Both the position numbers and the translations under genes were made by a program. A stretch of DNA of 13,661 bases, taken from assembly GCA_029857655.1 (NCBI GenBank), contig JAOUGR010000016.1, forward strand, positions 1 through 13,661, given 5' to 3'. The notes under the pieces are model-generated. The model saw only the letters and a list, made by a program, of their open reading frames with translations, ran no database searches and was not told the origin of the DNA. The DNA comes from Gammaproteobacteria bacterium (lineage in GTDB: Bacteria > Pseudomonadota > Gammaproteobacteria > Steroidobacterales > Steroidobacteraceae). Shown one piece after another: positions 8,315 to 13,661 of the stretch (its first letter is position 1; the number at the start of each line of letters is the position of its first letter).

Positions 8315-9253
8315 CTAGCCGCCCCCCGCTTCTTCGGGTGGGGTCGTCATCCGGCAGCTTTCTGACCAGCGGTCGAGCGCCGATTTTTCCTCGGTTGCGA
8401 ATCGCCTGAGCCGAGTCGTGAGGTCCTCGAAATCGACTTGATGGCCGTCGAAATCGGGGCCGTCGACGCACGCGAACTTGATTTGTCCGCCGACCCGCAC
8501 CCGGCAGCCGCCGCACATTCCTGTGCCATCCACCATCACCGGATTGAGACTGACCATGGTGTTGATCTTGTGAGGACGCGTGGCCTCGGCGCAGGCCTTC
8601 ATCATCAAGGGCGGGCCGATGGCGACGACCTCGCCGATGTCGGGATGTGCGGCAATCGCGCGCTTGATGCCTTCAGTCACCGGTCCCTTCACGCCCATCG
8701 ACCCGTCATCGGTGCACACGATTAGTTCGTCGCAGCAGCTCCGGAACTTGTCCTCCCAGAAGACCAGTGCCCGTGTGCGAAAACCGATGATGCCGATCAC
8801 GTACGCGCCGGCCTCCTTGAACGCGCGCGCCTGGGGAAACACCGGCGCGACCCCGAGCCCACCGCCCACGCAGGTCACTTTCCTGGCTCCGCCAACATGG
8901 CTCGGGACACCCATCGGACCGACCAGCGCGAAGAGCGAGGTGCCGATCCGGCACAACTGTTGCATTTCGCGCGTCGTCTTGCCGACCGCTTGGATCACGA
9001 GCGTGATCGTGCCCTTGCCACGATCGAAATCGGCGATGGTGAGCGGGATGCGCTCGCCCTCCGCGTGGGACATGACGATGACGAACTGGCCCGGCTGTGC
9101 AGCCTGCGCCATCAGCGGATGGCGGATTTCCAGCAAAAAAGTGACGTCCGAGAAGTCCTCCCGGGTCACAATTCCATAGCCTGAGTCTTTGCTTGTGCCG
9201 AGCATCGTTGATGCCCGCGTGCCGGGTGCTTCCAGCGATCCATTCCGGCCCAC
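8315..9253 (-). CDS. nfnA: NfnA/SudB-type FAD and [2Fe-2S] reductase subunit
   Basis: This protein of up to 312 residues is a ferredoxin-NADP reductase-fold subunit, the usual partner of NfnB/SudA; it binds FAD, NAD(H) and a [2Fe-2S] cluster. Visible are the flavin motif RIPLTIADFD (68-77), the nucleotide loop GGGLGVAPV (130-138) and a C-terminal cluster site with Cys247, Cys250 and Cys262. Asp242 in VDGTGMCGGC sits where the aspartate ligand of the Nfn [2Fe-2S] cluster is known, which favours Nfn-type over PyrK-type assignment. Two starts compete. GTG at 9253 has GAGGG about 5 bases upstream; ATG at 9205 would give 296 residues, closer to the conserved core, but has no clear ribosome site. 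The promoter predicted upstream would leave only about 9 bases before the GTG. First gene of the seven-gene operon. Confidence 0.9.
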   Translation of the reverse strand: MGRNGSLEAPGTRASTMLGTSKDSGYGIVTREDFSDVTFLLEIRHPLMAQAAQPGQFVIVMSHAEGERIPLTIADFDRGKGTITLVIQAVGKTTREMQQLCRIGTSLFALVGPMGVPSHVGGARKVTCVGGGLGVAPVFPQARAFKEAGAYVIGIIGFRTRALVFWEDKFRSCCDELIVCTDDGSMGVKGPVTEGIKRAIAAHPDIGEVVAIGPPLMMKACAEATRPHKINTMVSLNPVMVDGTGMCGGCRVRVGGQIKFACVDGPDFDGHQVDFEDLTTRLRRFATEEKSALDRWSESCRMTTPPEEAGGG

Positions 9254-9268
9254 GGAAACCCTCAGGGC

Positions 9269-9274
9269 AATCTA
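9269..9274 (-). promoter_or_regulatory. -10-like hexamer of the nfn-kor operon
   Basis: TAGATT on the minus strand matches 4 of 6 bases of TATAAT. Its first base is 29.5 bases from the centre of the FNR-type box, exactly the distance in class II FNR promoters (operator centred at -41.5). The implied transcription start is near 9262. This is a prediction from spacing, not a measured start. Confidence 0.5.
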
Positions 9275-9296
9275 CCGGCTTTGGGGCGACTCCGAT

Positions 9297-9310
9297 TTGA
9301 TCTAACTCAA
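9297..9310 (-). promoter_or_regulatory. FNR/Anr-type operator (anaerobox)
   Basis: The minus strand reads TTGAGTTAGATCAA, a 9-of-10 match to TTGAT-N4-ATCAA. It lies in the intergenic region 44 bases before the first candidate start of the nfn-kor operon. FNR, Anr and Dnr share this consensus, so the exact regulator is open. An oxygen-responsive activator fits the oxygen-labile Fe-S and 2-oxoacid:ferredoxin enzymes downstream. Confidence 0.6.
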
Positions 9311-9349
9311 GAGGATGGCCATCTCCCTGCCGGCAAGCTCATGAATCTG

Positions 9350-9379
9350 CGGGAAATCCCATTATTCAGGGGTTTCCCG
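9350..9379. repeat. 11-bp inverted repeat with 8-base loop
   Basis: Arms CGGGAAATCCC (9350-9360) and GGGGTTTCCCG (9369-9379) pair at 10 of 11 positions around ATTATTCA. It lies between the ftcD stop and the FNR box. No run of T follows on either strand, so it is a weak candidate for an intrinsic terminator; it may be a transcript-end stabiliser or an operator. Confidence 0.45.
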
Positions 9380-9404
9380 GGCGGGAAGCAGCCAAATGCC
9401 CGGG
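9376..9404. repeat. 7-bp GC-only inverted repeat overlapping the previous hairpin
   Basis: CCCGGGC (9376-9382) and GCCCGGG (9398-9404) pair perfectly across 15 bases. The left arm shares 9376-9379 with the neighbouring 11-bp stem, so in an RNA the two structures exclude each other. The right arm also lies in the palindrome TGCCCGGGCA (9397-9406). Confidence 0.4.
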
Positions 9405-9465
9405 CAAACGGCACAACCCTTGCACGATCCGCGATGTCAGGCAGGGCGTGGCGCCCCCGCTTACG

Positions 9466-9484
9466 AGCCCGGCAGGAACGGGCT
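9466..9484 (-). repeat. Small hairpin just after the ftcD stop
   Basis: AGCCCG (9466-9471) and CGGGCT (9479-9484) form a 6-bp stem with a 7-base loop, three bases after the TAA of ftcD. No T tract follows in the minus direction, so termination would have to be weak or Rho-assisted. Confidence 0.35.
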
Positions 9485-9487
9485 TCT

Positions 9488-11314
9488 TTACGATCCGTTC
9501 ACCACCCGCTCGACCTCGTGTTCAACGAGGTCAGCGATCTTCCGGCTTTCATCCACGAGGCGCGCAATCTCGGCGCCGGTGCGCTTGACGTAATCGGCAT
9601 CCTTGATCGAATTCAGGTTGATGCGTGCGTTGTAGGCCGCACCCTTCACACCCGCCAGGGAAACCAACGCACCCACGGCGGCGTCCGTGATCATGACGTC
9701 ATTCCCGCAGCGCGCAGCCAACAGGCAAAGATCGAGTGCCGCACGGCAGTGCCGGGCGGTCTGCATCGGCACCTCAGTGGCGCGCTTGTAGCCGGACTGC
9801 AGGGCTTCGCTGCGTGCGGTTTTCTGTTCCGGTGTGTCCTTCGGCATGCGCAGCGCATCCATGACGCCGTTGAAGGCCTGCGTATCCTCGTCCACCGCGG
9901 CGAGCAGGAGATACTTGATGCCCTGCGCCTTTCCCGCGAGATCGTCCAGTTCCTCGTAGCGACCCTCAAACCCGGCTTTGCCGACCGTCAGGTTCGCGAC
10001 CATCGCGGCGAGGGCCGCTCCGATGGAGCCCGAGAGCGCGGCGATCGAGCCGCCGCCCGGGGCGGGCGTGTCGCGCGAGACCTCATCGACGAATTCGCTG
10101 ACCGATTTGCAGACCAGATCTCCGGCGTGGCTTGGCATACCCAGTACCTTTTTCTCAGTTTCAAATGGCGCGACATCGCGCAGGCCCATCGCCTGCACCG
10201 CGGTTTCGATCACGTCACCGACCGGCATCCCTGTGGACTTCTGCATGCGGCGCAGGTAATAGCGGCCAGACTCCCGCATTGCGTCGAATGGGACCACGCC
10301 GACTATCTCGGAACCCGTGACAGTAATTCCGCGCAGCGCAGCTTCTTCGCGTGCCGCCTCCAGGACCGCGTGAGCCGGAGCCACCCTGAAGTCGGTCAGG
10401 TTGATGGAAATCTGCGCGCGGCGATACTTGTCGACCACCCAGCCGATCGCCTTGACCTGCGAGAAACGGCCATCCGCGTAGACCGGCCTTCCTTCGACCT
10501 CCCCCGCCGGGTAGCCGAGCGCGGCGTAACGCGCCGCCAGGTCCTTGCCGTGGGCGTCGCGGTAATGCGTTACGAGTGCGTCCCATGATTTGGCCAAATG
10601 ATCGCAGCCCCCGCAGGGATAGCAGTCCTTGGCGAACAGGACCACGTCGCCCTTGTAGTAGAAGGGCACGGTATTGCCGCTGCGCTTGTGACGGCCGCGC
10701 TCGCGCAGCTTGTAGGCAATGTCATCCGCGTATCGCTTTTCGGTGGTGGCGAGGTTGACGTTGTAGGCGATCAGAAACTCGCGCGCGCCGATGATGTAGG
10801 CGCCGGCGCGCAGGTTGTGCTTTGCGGGACCGAAATCGGGCTTCCATGCCGGGTCCGCGAGTTTCTTTTCCAGCCCCTCGTATTCGCCGGCCCGTACCGT
10901 CGCGAGATTTCTGCGGGTGGGACTGGATGCGGCGTGTTCATACAGATACACCGGGATGCCGAGCTCACCGATACGGCGGCCGCATTCCCTGGCGAGAGCC
11001 ACGCAATCGGCCATGGTGACGCCCGCCACCGGCACGAAGGGACAGACGTCCATCGCGCCCATGCGCGCGTGACTGCCGTGATGCTCCGACATGTCGATGA
11101 TTTCGGCGGCGCGCTTGCCGGCGCGGAAAGCGGCCTCTACAACCGCCCCCGGCGCGCCGACGAATGTGACGACGGTGCGGTTAGTGTCTTGACCCGGGTC
11201 GACGTCGAGAAGCGTCACGCCGCCCACTGCCTCGATCTCCGCGGTGATGCCGCGGATCACCGTGGCATCGCGCCCTTCGGAAAAATTGGGAACGCATTCC
11301 ACGAGCTTGTTCAC
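9488..11314 (-). CDS. ftcD: Bifunctional glutamate formimidoyltransferase / formimidoyl-THF cyclodeaminase
   Basis: This 608-residue enzyme moves the formimino group of N-formimino-L-glutamate, an intermediate of histidine breakdown, to tetrahydrofolate, then deaminates the product to 5,10-methenyl-THF. The N-terminal transferase begins LVECVPNFSEGRD and contains HHGSHARMGAMDVCPFVPV, in which His82 matches the catalytic His82 of mammalian FTCD. After the second transferase half (about 288-385) comes the cyclodeaminase domain with TPAPGGGSIAALSGSIGAALA (416-436). The protein is longer than the human enzyme (541 residues) because about 80 residues (205-285) lie between the two transferase halves, including a Cys/His cluster listed separately. 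The GTG start has GGAG six bases upstream (11321-11324). No other histidine-utilisation gene is in the window. Confidence 0.93.
   Translation of the reverse strand: MNKLVECVPNFSEGRDATVIRGITAEIEAVGGVTLLDVDPGQDTNRTVVTFVGAPGAVVEAAFRAGKRAAEIIDMSEHHGSHARMGAMDVCPFVPVAGVTMADCVALARECGRRIGELGIPVYLYEHAASSPTRRNLATVRAGEYEGLEKKLADPAWKPDFGPAKHNLRAGAYIIGAREFLIAYNVNLATTEKRYADDIAYKLRERGRHKRSGNTVPFYYKGDVVLFAKDCYPCGGCDHLAKSWDALVTHYRDAHGKDLAARYAALGYPAGEVEGRPVYADGRFSQVKAIGWVVDKYRRAQISINLTDFRVAPAHAVLEAAREEAALRGITVTGSEIVGVVPFDAMRESGRYYLRRMQKSTGMPVGDVIETAVQAMGLRDVAPFETEKKVLGMPSHAGDLVCKSVSEFVDEVSRDTPAPGGGSIAALSGSIGAALAAMVANLTVGKAGFEGRYEELDDLAGKAQGIKYLLLAAVDEDTQAFNGVMDALRMPKDTPEQKTARSEALQSGYKRATEVPMQTARHCRAALDLCLLAARCGNDVMITDAAVGALVSLAGVKGAAYNARINLNSIKDADYVKRTGAEIARLVDESRKIADLVEHEVERVVNGS
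10550..10624 (-). other. C2H2-zinc-finger-like insert inside FtcD
   Basis: Codons 231-255 of ftcD encode Cys231, Cys234, Cys237, His250 and His255. Cys234-x2-Cys237-x12-His250-x4-His255 has the classical C2H2 finger spacing, and Leu247 is at the usual core position; the usual aromatic residue is Ala241, with Trp244 nearby. It sits in the extra segment between the transferase halves. I infer a structural metal site; DNA binding is not implied. Confidence 0.5.
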
Positions 11315-11400
11315 GTCCAGCTCCGCATCATCTGTGACGCCATGATACTGGCATTCATGCGCTGCATCGCAGCGTCATCGCTTTTGCCGTTCCTTGTCGA
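11315..11400. other. 86-base gap between decarboxylase-like gene and ftcD
   Basis: The gap holds a perfect 6-bp hairpin, CGCTGC ATC GCAGCG (11360-11374), with no T tract in the minus direction, and the ftcD ribosome site GGAG (11321-11324). I see no convincing promoter, so the two genes may share a transcript. Confidence 0.4.
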
Positions 11401-12609
11401 TCAGCCCTCGTCGAGCAACAGATACTCGCGGAACTCGCCGCGCATGCAGTGGTTGGAACTCGACGCGGCGCCGTAACCGCCCACATTCAGCAGGGCGAGC
11501 AGGTCACCCTCGGCAAGCGCCGGCAGTTCCACGTCCTCGGCCAGCAGGTCGAGCGCCTCGTTGATGTTGCCGGCTATGGTCACGCGCTCGAGTGCAGCGC
11601 CGCCGACCCGGCGGAGTGGAGCGACGATGAACGGCGTCTGGTAGTGGGCGGCGAGGTTCTGGATGTTGAAGCCCGCGTCGACGCCGACAAAGCGCGTGCC
11701 CCCCTTGTCCTCCACCGTGTTGACGCAAACCAGCAGCACGCCAGCGTCCTTGATGAGGTAGTCGCCGGGCTCCACCTGTACGCGCACGCCGCGACGGCTC
11801 ATGTGACGTGCAATGAGCGCCGCCCAGCGATCCAGATCGATCGCAACGTCCGACTCGACGAGCCGCACGCCGATACCGCCGCCGATGTTCAACCTGCGGA
11901 TCTCCGGATGGGTGTCGAGCAGTGCACCGATCCGCTCCAGCACCTGCTCGAGCGCGTCGAGTGCATCGCCGAGATAACCGCTGCCGACGTGGAAGTGCAG
12001 TGTTTCCACGCGCAGGTCGGCTTCGCGCGCCGTGGCGATCGCCTCTTCGAAGCGATCGCGATAAATCCCGAACTTGGTGGCCTTGTGGCCGGCGTAGCGC
12101 AGCTTGTCGTTGTAGCCCGCACCCAGCCCGGTGTTCACGCGAATGCCGATGCGCCGTCCTGGACAGCGCCGCCCCAGCCGCCGGATCATGCTGAGCGAAT
12201 CACAGTTGATATGGACGCCTGGATGGCGCTCCAGGCAGTCGAGATCACTTTCGGACACTGACGTGCCCGTGTAGGAGATCTCGCTTTCCTCGAAACCGGC
12301 CTGGCGCGCATGGCGAATTTCCCCCGGAGAGCACGCATCGATGCCACAGCGCCCGAGCAATTTGAGGTAGGCGACGAGCGGTTCGTGACGATTCGCCTTG
12401 ATCGCGTAGAAAGCGTCGTGCTCGACGCCCTGCGACGCGAGTGCCGCCCGCAGCCGCTCCAGGTTGTCGCGTACGCGCGCCGCGCGATAGACGAATTTTG
12501 GCGTGCCCTCCTCCGTGACAAAGGACGCCAAGTCGTGGCCGCCGAAATGCAGCCTGCCTTCGCGATAGCACAGATCCTCGCGCTCCCACCACAGCCGGTC
12601 ATTCACCAT
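11401..12609 (-). CDS. PLP-dependent decarboxylase-like protein of the DapDC/ornithine decarboxylase (fold III) family, atypical active site
   Basis: This 402-residue protein has the alanine-racemase-type barrel plus beta domain of diaminopimelate and ornithine decarboxylases. Visible are the PLP lysine Lys71 in FYAIKANRH, ACSPGE (92-97), HFHVGSG with His207 in the cofactor-stacking position, the phosphate loop GGGIG (243-247), EPGD (280-283), DAGFN (311-315) and GGYGAASSSN (377-386). Two positions differ from the standard enzymes. The motif C-E-S-G-D, whose Cys comes from the partner subunit, reads N-E-A-L-D here (Asn350), and the usual EPGR reads EPGD. The substrate is therefore uncertain; acidic residues after EPG also occur in carboxynorspermidine decarboxylases. 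The ATG at 12609 has AAGGA five bases upstream; the frame is open to 12681 but without a better start. No lysine or polyamine genes flank it. Confidence 0.85.
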   Translation of the reverse strand: MVNDRLWWEREDLCYREGRLHFGGHDLASFVTEEGTPKFVYRAARVRDNLERLRAALASQGVEHDAFYAIKANRHEPLVAYLKLLGRCGIDACSPGEIRHARQAGFEESEISYTGTSVSESDLDCLERHPGVHINCDSLSMIRRLGRRCPGRRIGIRVNTGLGAGYNDKLRYAGHKATKFGIYRDRFEEAIATAREADLRVETLHFHVGSGYLGDALDALEQVLERIGALLDTHPEIRRLNIGGGIGVRLVESDVAIDLDRWAALIARHMSRRGVRVQVEPGDYLIKDAGVLLVCVNTVEDKGGTRFVGVDAGFNIQNLAAHYQTPFIVAPLRRVGGAALERVTIAGNINEALDLLAEDVELPALAEGDLLALLNVGGYGAASSSNHCMRGEFREYLLLDEG

Positions 12610-12837
12610 CTGGATCCTTGCGCCCGCATTGAAACTATCGTATTGACCCCGGATGCTAGGTATCCCGGTGCCGCGCCGCAAGCGCCCGCCAGGATCCTCC
12701 TCATTCGATGCCGCCGATGAGCCGCTTGTCGTACCGGGATCGATCGCCGCGCAACTATCGCGACCGGGCCTTCAACGATTACAATTCCCATCAAGCCATG
12801 GCACCTGCACATTGCGCTGGATAGGCGGATTTCTACA
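12610..12837. other. Divergent intergenic region
   Basis: These 228 bases separate the minus-strand decarboxylase-like gene from the plus-strand oxidoreductase and must hold both promoters unless they lie inside genes. I see TACAAT at 12780-12785 on the plus strand (5 of 6 to a -10 box) without a good -35, and TACGAT at 12642-12637 on the minus strand, also without a -35. No FNR-type box is apparent. Confidence 0.3.
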
Positions 12838-13661
12838 GTGACGAATTACGATGCAATCGTCGTCGGCGCGGGTCACAACGGCCTCACGAACGCCGCGTAC
12901 CTGGCGCGTTCCGGCCTGAAGGTCCTGGTCCTCGAGCGCAACCCCTTCATCGGCGGGGCTGCCGTCAGCCTCGAGATCGAGAAAGGCTGGATGTACTCGA
13001 ATTGCTCGTACGTGTGCAGCCTGCTGCGTCCAGAACTCTTCCGGGACCTTGAATTGGCGCGCCATGGGTTGCAGGTCGTTCCCTACGGCGGCGGCGTGAC
13101 GATCGCGAGCACGGGCGATATCCTCGGCAACTACGCGGACAAGGACGTGCAACGCCGCGAGTTCGCGCGTCACAATGCACGCGATGCGGATGCGTACCGC
13201 CGGTATTCGACCGACGTGATGCGTCAATGCAAGTTCATACGCCCGCTGCTGCTCCGCACTCCTCCCGATCCGACCTCGTTCAAGCCGCGGGACATCCGCG
13301 AGCTGATCTTTCTCGGGCGCGAGTTCATGAAGTTCGGCGAGCAATTCATGTATGACACGATCCGCTTCTACACGATGAGCATCGCCGATTTCCTCGGCGA
13401 GTATTTCGAATCCGATCTCATCAAGGCGCACCTCTCAGGCAGCGGCATCATCGGCTCGGCCATGGGCGTTTACTCGCCGGGTACCGCCTACGTGCTGCTG
13501 CACCACTACATGGGGGACGTCGACGGATCGATCGGCGCCTGGGGATTCGCCCGGGGCGGCATGGGCGCGGTCTCGAATGCGATCGCATCCGCATTCAAGT
13601 CGTATGGCGGCGAAATCATCACGGATGCACCGGTCGAGCGCGTCATCGTTCGCCACGGAAG
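12838..13661 (+). CDS. Phytoene-desaturase-like FAD/NAD(P)-dependent oxidoreductase (partial)
   Basis: The frame is open from GTG at 12838 to the window edge (274 codons, incomplete). The protein starts with the FAD dinucleotide-binding motif VVGAGHNGLTNAAYLARSGLKV (8-29), then VLERN and IGGAA, as in the carotenoid isomerase/phytoene desaturase superfamily and the PYROXD2-like group. GVYSPGTAYVLLHHYMGD followed by GAWGFARGGMGAVSNA, a little past residue 200, is typical of that group, so a carotenoid substrate should not be assumed. AGGCGG (12823-12828) lies nine bases before the GTG. It is divergent from the rest of the window and probably unrelated to the nfn-kor operon. The substrate cannot be told from the sequence. 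Confidence 0.88.
   Translation, partial: MTNYDAIVVGAGHNGLTNAAYLARSGLKVLVLERNPFIGGAAVSLEIEKGWMYSNCSYVCSLLRPELFRDLELARHGLQVVPYGGGVTIASTGDILGNYADKDVQRREFARHNARDADAYRRYSTDVMRQCKFIRPLLLRTPPDPTSFKPRDIRELIFLGREFMKFGEQFMYDTIRFYTMSIADFLGEYFESDLIKAHLSGSGIIGSAMGVYSPGTAYVLLHHYMGDVDGSIGAWGFARGGMGAVSNAIASAFKSYGGEIITDAPVERVIVRHG

Noticed and set aside
5955..8409. Long plus-strand open frames (5955-7100 and 7288-8409) opposite korA and nfnB
   Set aside because: They lie antisense to genes with intact catalytic and cluster motifs and show no recognisable domain.
9466..9484. Intrinsic terminator after ftcD
   Set aside because: The 6-bp stem is not followed by a T tract in the direction of transcription, so I list it only as a hairpin.
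9254..9487. Sigma-54 promoter upstream of the nfn-kor operon
   Set aside because: No GG-N10-GC element with acceptable flanks was found on the minus strand in this region.
9281..10588. Long plus-strand open frame (435 codons) opposite ftcD
   Set aside because: It is antisense to a clearly recognisable enzyme, has an Arg/His-rich composition with no motif, and reflects the high-GC codon bias of the real gene.
12772..13431. Minus-strand frame of 219 codons opposite the right-hand oxidoreductase
   Set aside because: The plus strand encodes an unmistakable FAD-binding N-terminus over the same bases; the minus frame has no motif.

Overview
The window (roughly 60% GC by eye) reads as chromosomal DNA of a facultatively or strictly anaerobic proteobacterium. 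This placement is an inference. It rests on an FNR/Anr-type operator, Shine-Dalgarno-led starts, a c-type-heme sensor kinase and the protein families present. No rRNA, tRNA, CRISPR array or insertion sequence is visible. Almost every gene is on the minus strand; the exception is a right-hand oxidoreductase that is divergent and cut by the window edge.

Reading in the direction of minus-strand transcription: a PLP-dependent decarboxylase-like protein (12609-11401) is followed after 86 bases by a bifunctional formiminotransferase-cyclodeaminase (11314-9488) carrying an unusual inserted segment with a C2H2-zinc-finger-like spacing. A 234-base intergenic stretch follows. It holds several inverted repeats, a 9-of-10 match to the FNR box (9297-9310) and, at exactly class II spacing, a -10-like hexamer (9269-9274).

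Below that promoter is a very tight block of seven genes running off the left edge: an NfnA/SudB-like FAD/[2Fe-2S] protein; an NfnB/SudA/GltD-like protein with two [4Fe-4S] motifs; the fused gamma-alpha and the beta subunits of a 2-oxoacid (probably 2-oxoglutarate):ferredoxin oxidoreductase; a 709-residue protein that looks like a degenerate NifJ thiamine-diphosphate domain with a C-terminal ferredoxin on an Ala/Pro linker; a membrane histidine kinase with two periplasmic heme-c attachment motifs; and the start of a response regulator. Gene junctions range from a 23-base overlap to a 23-base gap, so one transcript is likely.

Working model (inference): under oxygen limitation FNR switches on a 2-oxoacid oxidation module. 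KorAB oxidises the 2-oxoacid, the tethered ferredoxin of the third protein carries the electrons, and the Nfn-like pair exchanges them with NAD(P)(H). The heme kinase and its regulator sense periplasmic redox state, a gas or a ligand and adjust this or a linked pathway. The Kor + Nfn pairing resembles the 2-oxoglutarate:NADP+ oxidoreductase idea known from anaerobic aromatic degraders. The large NifJ-like/ferredoxin protein and the heme two-component pair in the same operon are what make this locus distinctive.
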